This document shows, in pieces, positions 1 through 11,499 of a DNA stretch of 64,000 nt; position 1 is the first letter of the stretch; every line of letters starts with the position of its first letter. The notes beneath the pieces were generated by a model. That model was not told the DNA's origin and made no database searches. It saw only the letters and a list, made by a program, of their open reading frames with translations. Made by a program: the position numbers and the translations under genes. Source of the DNA: Nephrotoma appendiculata (Eukaryota; Arthropoda; Insecta; Diptera; Tipulidae); the NCBI GenBank assembly GCA_947310385.1, contig OX371225.1:71685571-71749570 (forward strand). The letters are read 5' to 3'.

Positions 1-361
1 TATTTTCTAACTGAAATGATCTTCAACATCCCATATACCTGAATTTGTGTTTAGATCTCGCGGAATATCTCAGTTTGCCTGAACATTTTTATTATATTTG
101 GTCATAATACTAAATTTTATTAACTAGCCCCTCCCCTGGATGGGGAGCATCTGAATATATTTTCTTACTGAAATAGTCCCAAACTAACTCCCCATATACC
201 TGAGGTTGTGTTTAGATCTCTAGGAATATCTCAGTTAGCCTGAACATTTTTATTATATTTGGTCATAATACTAAATTTTATTAACTGGCCCCTCCCCTGG
301 ATGGGAAGCATCTGAATATATTTTCTAACTAAAATGGTCCCCAACCAACTCCCCATATACC
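1..361. repeat. Tandem repeat of about 160 bp, 2.3 copies visible
   Basis: Three successive units begin at 1, 158 and 319 with a shared start (tattttctaactgaaat and variants). Each runs through a conserved block ending in cccctcccctggatggg. Units 1 and 2 are about 157 and 161 bp long. The third is cut off after about 43 bp, where unrelated AT-rich sequence starts. The window's left edge cuts the array, so its true size is unknown. It looks like a short satellite-type array and has no coding potential. Confidence 0.85.
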
Positions 362-486
362 TTATTATTATTTTTTTATAAATTATTTTTACTCGGTTAG
401 GTAATTTACCAAATCCAAAATTCCAAAATCAAAATTTTAAAAAACTTTATTGGATTTATTTTCTAATTATAGTCAAATTTGACAAA

Positions 487-612
487 ATTCCAGAATTGTC
501 GATATGTTAGATTCGAAAATAGTCTAGATAATGTCGACAATGTGTAGAGTATGTAGAATATTGTAACGGCTGGCGTCTCAAAAGCAAACCTTTTATTTTT
601 AATTTACGTTTT
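487..612. repeat. Dispersed repeat, copy A (partner at 38243-38520)
   Basis: This stretch contains cagaattgtcgatatgtta, then a gataatgtcgacaat block, then a block ending cttttatttttaattt. The same blocks recur in the same order near 38243-38330 and 38470-38520, with extra sequence between them in the second copy. This suggests an old interspersed element whose class cannot be named from these fragments. A weaker inverted resemblance (ctctacacatatgtagaata) is seen near 1740-1760. Confidence 0.5.
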
Positions 613-739
613 TCCTATATGCTCGTGAAGTATATCGGTCTTGAATCAGACAACAATTTCGATACACTTTGGTTTATAAATACGCGGTTAAGCCGGTGGT
701 AGCTAATTTTTTGTTTATTTAAAATATATGTGTACTTGT

Positions 740-1390
740 CGTATATCGTTGAAAACGTCTTAAAGAATGCCGGTAATTTTCAGAAAAGCTTAGTACTAAA
801 AAGTACCGATGTGGCGCTGGAAACAGGTAGGACTTATATTATTTCCATATAACCATGTGGCATATCATTTAAAAGGTCTTGGAAAAACCAAATATATAAT
901 GAGCTCTTTTGTTCATATAATCTACCGTTTTGGCGCTGGTCGTGAAGAATGCTGAAAATTTTTATGAACGCCTTAGAATTCAAAACTATTGTTGTAGGGC
1001 TGGAAGAATTTACAATTTTTCTCATTCCCATATAATCATTTGGCAAATCATTTGAAATATTTCAAAAAAGCGAATTTTTTTTATTAGTCCTTTAGATGAT
1101 GAATTCACCGTTTGAAGATTGTCACAAATTATCTAAAGCATATTGGTACTCCAAATATCTATTCTGCCGCTGATAATAAATATTTTTTCTCTCATTCTCA
1201 TAAGATCATGTTGCATATGATTTTTAAGAGTTTGGATGAACGAAAATGTTTTATCATCAATCTATTTCACAAATACTGCGTTTTGCGACGGGTGGCCAAT
1301 TATTTCTTAAGGTCTTGACGACTGTCACAAAATTAGTTGCAGCACGCTAGTACTCAAAACTTCCGTCGTGGTGCTGGTAACAAATTAATA
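740..1390. repeat. Degenerate tandem repeat, period about 175-200 bp, four units
   Basis: A recurring core of the form (g)tactcaaaa...gtggcgctgg is found at about 811, 992, 1163 and 1366. Each core is preceded by a related ...gaagaatgctgaaaatt... block. The first three are followed by a ccatataaccatgtggcatatcattt-like block. Units have diverged strongly, which distinguishes this array from the well-conserved one at the left edge. No coding content is apparent. Confidence 0.6.
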
Positions 1391-2195
1391 CTTTGGTAAA
1401 GAATATATAAAAATATTCGATCATAAATACATAAATCAATCAAGAATCAGAAATCATTTCTCGAGTCATTTTATGAAATATTATTACGTGAAATTTTTTC
1501 GATTTTCATTTTATGTCAATTTTCCGGGTTCGTGCAATGGTAACTAAAAGTTTTAAGTAAGGAGTTCGGAAAGCAAGAAATGAAGTTAGGGATTCAAATC
1601 GAAGGTCGATGGATGCGACATGGTTCGATTAACAAGGAAGTCATAGAATTATGCTGATTTCTAACAGAAACACTAATTTTACGACATTGTTTATATTCTA
1701 GATATTGTCGATGACACTTGCTTAATTGTCTAAATACATTCTCTACACATATGTAGAATATTAGTTATCTACACGGTGTAGATCGATTACTTTATGCATT
1801 TTCTGTATTGTCTTGAAAGAAACGCGATTTTAAAAAGCGTCATTTTGAAAAGTGGAATTTTTATTTCGGCATTCTCGGAAAGATTTTCAGGTAGACGACC
1901 TCAACTGAGAACAACTGTTCTGAAGAAATTACTCCAGAGTAGTGTTTTTTATCTGCCGACATTTTTTTCAAGTGGCAGGCGACATTTATACACACGATAC
2001 ATATTTGGTTCTAAATTTTAAATATTGATCAATAAACATCAATAGAATCAATCAATTAAAAATAGAAAATCATCTGCCTATAGTCTTTTTACGGCTAAGC
2101 TTTTGAACTTTAAGCACACATAAGGCACACACTTAAAACACACATAAACTAAACATACTTGGCACACTTAACTTATAAAAGCAATTTTTATAGCC
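1391..2195. other. AT-rich stretch, no gene recognised
   Basis: The reading frames here are short and lack recognisable domains. A few short inverted motifs built on ctacacatatgtag lie around 1735-1780. The intron and second exon of the putative minus-strand secreted-peptide gene at 2202-2411 could lie in this stretch, but no acceptor could be assigned with confidence. Confidence 0.4.
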
Positions 2196-2201
2196 ACTTA
2201 C

Positions 2202-2411
2202 CAATGCTGAAAATGAATTGATCAAAGGTGGATAAATTACATCATTCCGATTTTGTACCATACTCGTTCGTAGTGCTTTTGATGCTGTCTCGAATGACTT
2301 TTTTTTCTTAAACTTTGAGTCTACTGGTATTGTAATCACTTCATTTACGATTAAACATATAAAAATAATAAACATTAAATTTGACATTTTTGCTAATCTC
2401 ATCATTATCAT
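2202..2411 (-). CDS. Putative first coding exon of a small secreted protein
   Basis: On the minus strand an ATG at 2411 opens a frame whose N-terminus is a classical signal peptide: a short basic start, then the hydrophobic core MSNLMFIIFICLIVNEVITI. A basic stretch (KFKKKK) follows. The ninth residue is a methionine just before the hydrophobic core and may be the real start. At 2196-2201 the minus strand reads GTAAGT, a consensus splice donor, so the exon probably ends at 2202 and the frame beyond it is intronic. A TATA-like box lies about 170 bases upstream. About 40 residues of mature protein are seen and match no family I recognise. A neuropeptide-type or other short secreted product is possible. 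The second exon was not found. Confidence 0.4.
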
Positions 2412-2582
2412 ATTATAATATTGACCCTACGCGTTTATGACGACGAGCACTTTAAATATATTAAGATCAAAATTTTTTGTTGTTCCACAAGTCACTTCAC
2501 TTAAATAAATTCACATATATTTTATTCCTTAATGATGACAGAAAAATGATTAACTTATCGTGATGCACAAACTTCTTATACC

Positions 2583-2592
2583 GATATATAAA
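2583..2592 (-). promoter_or_regulatory. TATA-like box upstream of the signal-peptide exon
   Basis: The minus strand reads TTTATATATCGG here, about 170 bases before the first ATG of the putative secreted-peptide exon. The sequence context is AT-rich, so chance occurrence is quite possible. Its placement upstream of a signal-peptide frame with a good splice donor is the only support. Confidence 0.25.
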
Positions 2593-2599
2593 TTAAATT

Positions 2600-3404
2600 A
2601 TTGTTTGATCAGATAGAAAATTGTTCAAATCCTGTCTGACATATACAAAAACGTATATATTATGATGATGTCGAAATTGTCGTTATACGTCGTCTTCTTA
2701 TAATTAAATAAGACGTATATAAGGTGATTATGACATTATAGGAAAATGAAAAATTTTCTTTTGCACTATTATGCTATAGATTACTAATTTTATTAACTTT
2801 ACTAACATATAAAATCAATCACGTGTAAAATTTCAATTTCATAATTAATTAGAAATTATAAAATTAAATAGTTTGCTTTTATTATTTTTGATTTGTTGAT
2901 TGCAAGTTCAGTTTAATATTGACAACTGCAAAATGATTTTTTAATACTGCAATCGATGCGTAGTGCAACCAAAAATGCGGTTGCTGATATAACATTGCAA
3001 TGGATGGTTTTGGGTCCCTTTCAAAAATTCCATAATCACAAACCTTTCCATTTTAGTTTTTTGGATGATTACCCAACAAACAATTTTTATTTTATAGTAG
3101 TAATTGTAAATATTTCCATCACCAAATTATATAACCAAAGTTGTGTATAGGTTAGTGTTCGAAACTTGATCGTTACCTCTATAAACCCCTTAAAGTGCTT
3201 AAGGAGTTTATAAAGGTTGCCGGCACTTGATTATGGTAACATTATATAAATTCATGTTTTTTAATTAAAGTAACGTCAGTATTCTGACTACTTTAATATA
3301 ACTTGTTATAAAACCTAAGGTGATCATTATGAACTGATTTTAGCGTAAATAATGGTTACAATATGATTCTGGTTACCTTTAAAAACATTATTTATAATGG
3401 TATT
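2600..3404. other. AT-rich noncoding stretch with one hairpin
   Basis: No recognisable coding sequence. At 3171-3221 an imperfect inverted repeat with arms of about 24 bases (core ctataaaccccttaa and ttaaggagtttataaag) could form a hairpin. It might be the end or core of a small mobile element, but no target duplication was found. Confidence 0.4.
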
Positions 3405-4020
3405 GGAAACATTCCCCCGACAGACATTGGACCCGACAGACTTTTCCCTGACCGACGTTGGCTACTCTGGCGGGTTCAGCAAAAGTTTTTTCGATATTCG
3501 ATTTTTTGATAAACTATATACTAAGTGACATTTGACATTGAGTTTGACATTTCAATCTTTTTGTTTTGTCGTTGTGTGCTTTGCTGTTGCCCAAAGCAAA
3601 ATCAAAAAATGAGAGCAATTTCTCGTAATCCTATACGCCGCTCAATTCTCGTGTCATGGCTGGGCGCCATTTGGTGTTTATCATTGGCAGATTTGGCGAA
3701 AGAGGCAGTGTATAACACTATGCTATCAAATTATGGCATTGAATATATCATTTTTTCATATACATATACATCCGTTAAATACTGGTGACATGGAATATGT
3801 ATATCGGTTTTCATATTGCCTAGGGCATTTACATTTAATTTTACATACAGTTTTATAAATGAACTTTTTTGTATATAAATCAAATAAATTATGGAATAAA
3901 TATTAGTTTAACACAACAGTCAACGTGTTTCTGTCCAGCCCTGACCAACAGCAAGCGAGAAACATTTTATGTAATTGTCAACTATCAAATTTGTGATTTG
4001 ACCAAAACACGGTCAAACAT
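3405..4020 (+). other. Probable 5' LTR region of the plus-strand BEL/Pao element
   Basis: This segment lies directly upstream of a primer-binding-site-like sequence (tggtccgtcgagg from 4021) and of BEL/Pao gag-related sequence. It contains a TATA-like tatataaat near 3874. No matching 3' LTR was found downstream of 10990, so the LTR boundaries are not fixed. The assignment rests on position only. Confidence 0.35.
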
Positions 4021-4083
4021 TGGTCCGTCGAGGAAAAAGAATCACGCTAGGTGAAACGCTCCACAACAACAACAGCAATAACA

Positions 4084-5608
4084 AGAATTTATTATGGAGA
4101 AATTATTAAAAGAACAAACTGATCTGGAAGGATCCAGCTCCCCGGAAAACAAAGGCCCACCTGGAAAAAAGAAGAGAAGAAGTTGCGGATATCTACACAA
4201 GATACAAAGAAAACGACAAGCTATTAATTAACTACGAAGGCATATAGACAACTTGCCTTACATAGTAGAGCGTAAACAAATAAAACGTGCTTGTGATAGC
4301 ATAACAGCTGATATCTGCAATAAGCTGGAAACTGCCGCAACAACGCCAACTACAAAAGCAACAGATGACAACGCAATTGAAAAACTGCCGATAGTAACAA
4401 CAACTAAGGTAGCAGACCTGAGTGATTTGGATATCGAAAAAACTTATACAGCAGTATCCAAGTTGATAATTCCGACGATTCAAGTTAACAACGATGATCA
4501 CAAGGAAAGGCTGCTCAGAAAGTAGTTAATAAAATTAACCACTTGGAGGATATCATCATTCAAGCATACGGCCTCATAAACGGAAGAAAAGAAGCTGAAT
4601 ACCTGTCACAAAAAAGTAAAGAACTAAATACGACGATGGAAAAAAATAGATGAGCTGCACGAAGAAATCCCGGCTTGAAACAACTAAAGAAGACTTAGAA
4701 CCGTGCAGGAGAATGTACTGCTAAGCTACAACGGGCGGTGCATAAGACGATTGAAACAAGTGAAATAAACACCAACAACCAGCAATCAAAAAAATACAGG
4801 TTAAAAGAAATTGAGATACTAAAGTTCAATGGGAATTAACAAGATTGGGTTGGATTCCATGAACTGTTCTCAAAATTGGTAGATCAAAACATTAGTCTAA
4901 CAGATACACACAAAATCATGTATCTCTAAACACATTTGGAGGGATCAGCGAGCAAAATTATTCAACATTTGCAGCCAATAGGAGACAATTATAAAAGCGC
5001 GATGGAAATACTAGGCAACGAAGGTTGCTATAGTAAACAATCACATCAACGCTATTTTTGCCTTACATAATATTCAACAAGAAGCAGCATCTGCAATTAG
5101 AATATTGCATGACACCGTCAGGGAAAATCTACATGCAATAAAGAATTAAGGAGTCGAATAAAGAATTAAGGAGCGCCCTGGGGTGCTTGGCTAGTTCCAT
5201 TTCTAACGAAAAAACTTGACAACGAGACTCTCAAATCATATGAGATGTCAAGCATTCAGTGCAACAATAGTAAAAAATCAATCGTGTATCTTGTGTTCAG
5301 GCAATCATAATTTAGAATGCTGCCACAAGTTTAACAAAATGAGTCACATAGAACGAATACAGCTTGTCAACTTACATTATCTAGGCAGAAGGTGCATAGC
5401 CACTGGACACAATTTTCAACAATGTTATAGTCAATCAAGGTGTAAAGAATGCAATGGCAAGCACCATAGTCTACTTCATACAAAGCAGTCTACAACTACA
5501 ACTTCAAAAAGCATTTCAACCAACAGTGCCATGAAAACGCATGAGACAACACTTTTAGCAACCGCCCTTGTCAAAACCACAAGGTTTGATGGAAGGGAAA
5601 AGCTTTAA
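4084..5608 (+). pseudogene. BEL/Pao gag remnant
   Basis: Around 4828-5150 the broken translation contains WVGFHELFSKLVDQN and HLEGSASKIIQHLQP, which are typical of the DUF1759 region of BEL/Pao gag. The next open stretch (5216-5608) carries the knuckle region, with CILCSGNHNLECCHKF and CKECNGKHHSLLH motifs that would bind zinc and nucleic acid. Several stops and frame changes separate the pieces, including between 4525 and 5216. The upstream part (4253-4525) is open but has no diagnostic motif. The Gag product would package the element's RNA. This copy is non-functional. Confidence 0.8.
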
Positions 5609-7314
5609 GGATTGCTGATCGACACCGGCTCACAAACATCATTCATAACAGAAGCCAAACAACGTTTAAATCTAGTAGGTCGTAAAATCAATGCAGAGGT
5701 CCATGGTGTAGGCGGACAAGTTGTTGGCACAGTTAATAGTATTGTAAATATCAACCTACAACCAAGATATCCCGTCAACATTTTCAATAGAATCTAGTAC
5801 TAACAAAAATAAGCAAAAATCTGCCAGAAACACCGTTTATGTTTGAAAAATGGTAACACTTGAATGAGCTGCTATTAGCCGATCCGAACTACAACATTCC
5901 CAAACCGATTGATATTCTACTGGGTGCAGATTATTACACGCAGATCATGAAGCAACAGTGCATCAAAGGAAATAAAAACGAACCAGCAGCACGCAGCTCA
6001 CGGAATTCGGATGGGTAATTTTAGGAAGAATATCTACACCCAACAAGACAACCGAGCTAAAATACAACTCACACGTCTCATCGACTGAGATAGATGAACA
6101 ACTAAAAAAATGTTGGGAGTTAGAAGAAATGCATCCCCGCACGAATTTTCGCAAAGCCAGAAAAGGAATGTGAGGAATCCTTTCGTGACACGCACAGGCG
6201 ACTGAAAAATGGGCGCTATGAATGACGTATCCCATTGCAGAAGGTTCCAGCTATGCATTTGGGAGATTCTAAATGCATGGCAATAGCAAGGTTTCTTCAA
6301 GTAGAAAGAAGGTTGTCAAGAGAACCAAATCTTAGAAAAAGTTATATACAGACTTTATGCGTAGCATATTTTATCTCCACAGCACGCAGTGATAAAATCA
6401 GACAGCACAACTACAAAGCTTAGAGTCGTGTTCGATGGGTCGGCAAAAACAACATCCGGTGCATCATTGAATGACTTAATGCTAAACGGTCCAACGTTAC
6501 AACAGGATCTAATATCAATTCTAATGCGATGGAGAAAACATAAATCTGTTATCAAAGCCGACATAGAGAAGATGTTCCGCCAGATCATAATCAATGAAGA
6601 AGATCAAGACGTTTAAACGTAAAACAGTAACATATGGGACCACGTCAGCAACATATTTAGCCATGTCAACTAGCACATGCTGAAATAAAAAACTACCCAA
6701 TCGCGTCAAAAATAACGTTAAAAGATTTCTATGTTGATGATCTGCTTTCAGGAGCTGATACATTAGAAGAAGCATTAGAAGCACAACTCATACAATTGCT
6801 AAAGGCTGAAGGTTTTAGTCTAAGAAAATGGGCAAGTATAACAAAAAAGAATTGACAACTCATCTACCTAGAAATGCTCGCGAATATGGGCTATGCTCCA
6901 TAAACATCGATGAAACAATTAAGACGCTAGGAATAACCTGGAACCCAGTTTTCGACAATTTTGGGTTTAAAATATCATTGTCCGAAAATATAAAAGAACC
7001 AACAAAAAGGAGCATGAAGTGGCAGAAGTAGTCAAACTACTCGATCCATTAGCTGGTGTCGGATGGGATGATACTGTAAGTATTTAACTACAACAACAAT
7101 GGAGTAAATTTAAAGAAAGTTTGAATGCAATTGAAAATATTGTCATAAGCAGATGGATAGAACACACGCAACAAAGCGAAAGTGAACTACAGGGATTCAG
7201 CGATGCATCAGAGGAGGCATTTGCAGCAGTGGTATACTACAGGACAATAAACTCCCAAGGCACACCGGTTGTTTATCTAAACCAGCAAAAACCAAAGTCG
7301 CTCATATAAAAAAT
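5609..7314 (+). pseudogene. BEL/Pao pol remnant, protease and reverse transcriptase part
   Basis: A protease core LIDTGSQTSFIT lies just after the gag stop. Near 5920 the phrase ILLGADYYTQI marks the protease to RT linker typical of BEL/Pao. Reverse transcriptase pieces include LRVVFDGSAKT (about 6420), KADIEKMFRQI (about 6560) and FYVDDLLSGAD (about 6730), the last being the YVDD catalytic motif. An RNase H-like piece with FSDAS follows near 7195. Frame changes occur between all of these. The reading stops where the Helentron-like insertion begins and resumes after 9485. Confidence 0.85.
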
Positions 7315-7372
7315 TAAGTGTGCTTTAGACCACACTACTGAAGTAAAACTTCTAATATATATTTAATATTTA

Positions 7373-7918
7373 TAATATAATATAGAAAAATTATAATATT
7401 GGAAAAAAATTGGTCACCCTTTGCGTTCTCGAGTGTCACCTAGCCGTTTATGTCTGATGCCACAAGAGGTAACCTTGTAACTTGGTAACTTTTTCAAGGC
7501 CAACTAGTCGTAATAGACAATGTTTATGTATGTGTCACAAAATGGACAAAAAAAGCATTTTTGAAATCTCTTCGCATAGTAAAAATGGCCTTGAAATATT
7601 TTTTATTTCATTTATGTATAACCACAGTACATCATGTGGTTTCATCGAAAATATGTTTAAGTCACATTAAAACCTGTATCATAGGCAATCGGGGAAAGAA
7701 ACGAAGAAAAAATCGGTTTCTGCGATACCTCGTGTGAAATGGAGCTATAATATAGAAAAAATACATATATAAAATATATCACACGGACGAATTTTTTTTG
7801 GTCACCCTGTGCGTTCTGGAGTGAGTAAGTTAGTGAATGACATAGATGTTATAATATAGAAAAAAAAAATTTTGGTCACCCTGTGCGTTCTCGAGTGAGT
7901 CAGTCAGTGACATAGAAG
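7373..7918 (+). repeat. Three copies of a TATAATATAG...GGTCACCCTGTGCGTTCT block
   Basis: The combination tataatatagaaaaa, an A/T run, then ggtcaccctgtgcgttct, then gagtgagt occurs at about 7373-7440, 7745-7830 and 7850-7905. Spacing and completeness vary, and the first copy has a t for g in the conserved block (ccctttgcg). They lie inside the Helentron-like insertion beside its octamer array. Confidence 0.75.
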
Positions 7919-7929
7919 TCTATATTATG

Positions 7930-9275
7930 ACTTTCCAATTTTCCTGTTTTTCAATTTTCCAATTTACAAATTTTCATATTTTCCAATTTACCAACTTTCA
8001 AAATTTCCTATTTTCATATTTTTTATTTTCCTATTTTGCAATTTTGCAATTTTTCAATTTTTCAATTTTTCAATTTTTCAATTTTTCAATTTTTCAATTT
8101 TCCAATTTTCCAATTTACCAATTGTCCAATTTTCCAATTTTCGAATTTTCGAATTTTCGAATTTTCGAATTTTTCAATTTTTCAATTTTCCAATTTTCCA
8201 ATTTTCCAATTTACCAGTTTTCCAATTTACCAATTTTCATATTTTCATATTTTCATATTTTCATATTTTCATATTTTCATATTTTCATATTTTCATATTT
8301 TCATATTTTCATATTTTCATATTTTCATATTTTCATATTTTCATATTTTCATATTTTCATATTTTCATATTTTCATATTTTCATATTTTCATATTTTCAT
8401 ATTTTCATATTTTCATATTTTCATATTTTCATATTTTCATATTTTCATATTTTCATATTTTCATATTTTCATATTTTCATATTTTCATATTTTCATATTT
8501 TCATATTTTCATATTTTCATATTTTCATATTTTCATATTTTCATATTTTCATATTTTCATATTTTCATATTTTCATATTTTCATATTTTCATATTTTCAT
8601 ATTTTCATATTTTCATATTTTCATATTTTCATATTTTCATATTTTCATATTTTCATATTTTCATATTTTCATATTTTCATATTTTCATATTTTCATATTT
8701 TCATATTTTCATATTTTCATATTTTCATATTTTCATATTTTCATATTTTCATATTTTCATATTTTCATATTTTCATATTTTCATATTTTCATATTTTCAT
8801 ATTTTCATATTTTCATATTTTCATATTTTCATATTTTCATATTTTCATATTTTCATATTTTCATATTTTCATATTTTCATATTTTCATATTTTCATATTT
8901 TCATATTTTCATATTTTCATATTTTCATATTTTCATATTTTCATATTTTCATATTTTCATATTTTCATATTTTCATATTTTCATATTTTCATATTTTCAT
9001 GTTTTCATATTTTCATATTTTCATATTTTCATATTTTCATATTTTCATATTTTCATATTTTCATATTTTCATATATTCCTATTTTCCAATTTTCCATTTA
9101 CCTGTTTTCCAATTTTCTAATTTTCCAATTTTAAAATTTTCCAATTTTCCAATTTACAAATTTTCAAAATTTCCAATTTTGCAAATTTCGAAATTTCCAA
9201 TTTTCAAATTTTTCCAATTTTCCAATTTTCCATTTACCAATTTTCCAATTTTCCTATTTTCTTATTATCCCATTT
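7930..9275 (+). repeat. Octanucleotide minisatellite, about 165 units
   Basis: The core from about 8237 to 9075 is a nearly perfect (ATTTTCAT)n array of about 105 units, with a single variant near 9001. It is flanked on both sides by degenerate units of the same period (ttttccaa, tttttcaa, ttttcgaa). Because 8 is not a multiple of 3 and the unit lacks stops, all plus-strand frames stay open. The apparent proteins of about 400 residues are therefore artefacts. Confidence 0.97.
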
Positions 9276-9485
9276 TTTTAACCAATGATTAAAATAAAAT
9301 GGTATCAACTAATGTTCCACCTAGGGATTTATGAATTGTCATGGCACATCCTGATACTAAAGGAAAATGATTTCGTTTTGCGTCTATTGTTTCGTTCGCC
9401 TCGTTCGATTACACTTTTCGTAACGCATTTGCCAGCTTAGTCCCCAAGTCAAGCGTGCCTAAAGAAGTTTTACTTCAAAAACAGA

Positions 9486-10990
9486 ATATGGTTACCAAGG
9501 TTGAAATTATGCGGTGCCGTACTATTGGCAACGTTATTAAAAACAATTCAAGATGCTTTTGAACCACTTTTGTATTTAGATAACAGAATAGCTGAAATTC
9601 AGTTGCTTATGCAACCATAAGTCAGTGGCATTATGTAAAATCCAATTATAACCGCGCAGATGTGCTTCACGTGAATGAACGCACAAAACTTGCGAAACTA
9701 TAAACTTTGGTGGAAAGGACCAAGTTGGTTAAAAAACACAAATTACTCATTCGTGCTTGAACCACGATTTTCATCTCTTAAAATTAAAAGAACTATAGCG
9801 TACTACTACAGATCCATTACTATTATTAAAAATCGAATACGTCAAGTTCCTGGAGAAATACCAAGTTTTCTAACAGTAGGTGAACTAACCAGATACACAA
9901 TGTAATCATAAAAACAATACAAGATTCGGAATTTGCCGCAGACATTAAACTCCTCAATTAAACGCGTAAAGCCAGAAAAAACAGCAAACTATCATCACTA
10001 AATCCATTCATGGACGAAAATGGTTTGTTGAAGGTCGGCGATAGATTACAAAAATCTCAACTTAAGTATGATCAAAAGCATCAACTGATTCTACTAAAAA
10101 ATCTTATTTACTCAAACCTCATCACAATTGAAGCACACCATCTTGTATTACACGGAGGCGTACAAGCAACTCTAGCACGAATACGTTCAAAATATTGGAT
10201 TTTGAATGGTAAACGTCTAGTACGCACAACAATCCACAATTGTGTAAAATGTTTTCGATTCAGAAGAGCAGCATCAGAACAGTTAATGGGTATGTTATCG
10301 GAAGCTAGAGCCACTCCATCTGCCTCATTTTCCAATACGGGCATTGACTACTCAGGTCCATTTGCAATTCGTGTATCTAAAGGAAGAGGAAACAAGTCCT
10401 TCAAGGGATATATCGCATTGTTCATTTGTTTCTCTACGAAAGCAATTCACTTGAAACTGGTGAGTGAGCTAACAACAGCAGCATTCCTGGCAGCATTTAG
10501 AAGATTTACTTCAAGAAGGGGAACGCCCTTTAAACATATACAGTGACAACGGTACCAACTTCGTTGAAGCTCGGAATGCACTAAGTAAGGAGCTACAGGT
10601 GGCTATACAACAAGCAAACAACAACGCAGCTCAGAAAGCAGCTAACCATGGAACAAACTGGCATTTTATCCCGCCCGGTAGTCCCTACTTTGGAGGTATT
10701 TGGGAATCTGGAGTTAAATAAACGAAAAGCCCCTTAAAGAAAGGGATCGTTGAAACAACACTGACTTACGAGGAGTTCAGCACCGTATTACCACAAATTG
10801 AAGCATGTTTAAATTCTAGAACGATTCTTTCGCTGTCAAGCGATTTAGATGATTTTGATGCTTTGACACCTGGACATTTTTTAATCGGGAGACCACTGAT
10901 TTCACTTCCTGAGTCAGACAAAACCAAAATAAGCCTAAAACAGAGGTGGACTCTACTTTCAAAGATGACTCAAGGATTTTGGAAAATATA
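9486..10990 (+). pseudogene. BEL/Pao pol remnant, RNase H and integrase part
   Basis: Directly after the insertion the translation gives LPRLKLCGAVLLATLL, the conserved BEL/Pao segment after the RT. The open stretch 10010-10546 holds the integrase zinc region (HHLVLHGG, CVKCFRFR) and the first catalytic part (NTGIDYSGPF). A frame change near 10546 precedes NGTNFVEARN and PYFGGIWESGVK. A final piece near 10860 (LTPGHFLIGRPL) is the usual C-terminal region. Stops and frameshifts leave it dead. The coding trace fades after about 10990. Confidence 0.85.
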
Positions 10991-11499
10991 GTAACATCAA
11001 TGACACGGCATGTTTACCTAGAATGACAAGCCATTCAATGCATTTACGATATATTGATTTAGCGAAATTTTGCTAAATTACACCCCTGTATCTCCATCAG
11101 AATTTCTCGACAATAAGGCCGAAGTTGACCAACGTTATGACATATCAAATGGCCATAGTGGCATCCGCACCATATTTATGTTCATTTGAAGCAAGGTAAA
11201 AAAATAATGCTTTTCAAATTATGATTTTTTGATTTAAACATTTTTATTTTATAAGTTCTAATAGAATTAGGTTTTACGACAAACTTAATAATTAACAAAC
11301 TGTGCGGTAATGCACGGTTGGGTCTTTGCTTTGAATCAGATAAAGAACGGCACCCTAACTCACTTATTTTAATTTGAACTTTACAATTTTATTAACGTGT
11401 TAATGCCTTGGTGGTTATAGTAGGAATTTGTTCCAGGTAAGTAGACTGGACACAAACGAAGGTTGACACACAAATTTGTCCAAATATTTTTTGTTGTTG
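10991..11499. other. Junction between two opposed BEL/Pao elements
   Basis: No gene is visible. This interval should hold the 3' ends, and possibly the LTRs, of the plus-strand element to its left and the minus-strand element to its right. I could not match any part of it to the region upstream of either gag, so LTRs are not called. Confidence 0.4.

Larger units (their letters stand above)
7315..9485 (-). mobile_element. Helentron-like non-autonomous insertion carrying an octamer array
   Basis: The BEL/Pao pol frame stops at about 7314 and resumes, recognisably, at 9486. The inserted block is bounded by 15-base inverted repeats, tgaagtaaaacttct at 7339-7353 and its perfect complement at 9463-9477. 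Just outside the left one is a hairpin, agtgtg...cacact, at 7317-7336. Subterminal inverted repeats, one terminal hairpin and an internal minisatellite are the layout known for non-autonomous Helentrons (the DINE-1/HINE type). The hairpin at the left implies that the element lies in minus orientation. No protein is encoded. The class call is inferred from structure alone. Confidence 0.6.
4021..10990 (+). mobile_element. Decayed BEL/Pao LTR retrotransposon, plus strand
   Basis: In order the segment holds a putative primer-binding site, a gag with a DUF1759-like region and cysteine/histidine knuckles, an aspartic protease, reverse transcriptase, and RNase H and integrase remnants. The order and motifs are those of the BEL/Pao superfamily. 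Every domain is cut by stops and frameshifts, and pol is split by the insertion at 7315-9485. No 3' LTR was recognised, so the copy is either truncated or too decayed. It can no longer make its own proteins. Confidence 0.85.

Noticed and set aside
1794..2021. 75-residue plus-strand frame
   Set aside because: No recognisable motif or splice context, and unremarkable length for AT-rich sequence.
7927..9292. Two overlapping plus-strand frames of about 400 residues with an FSYFHIFI repeat
   Set aside because: They are translations of an 8-bp minisatellite that lacks stops in its plus-strand frames; the protein repeat simply reflects the DNA period.
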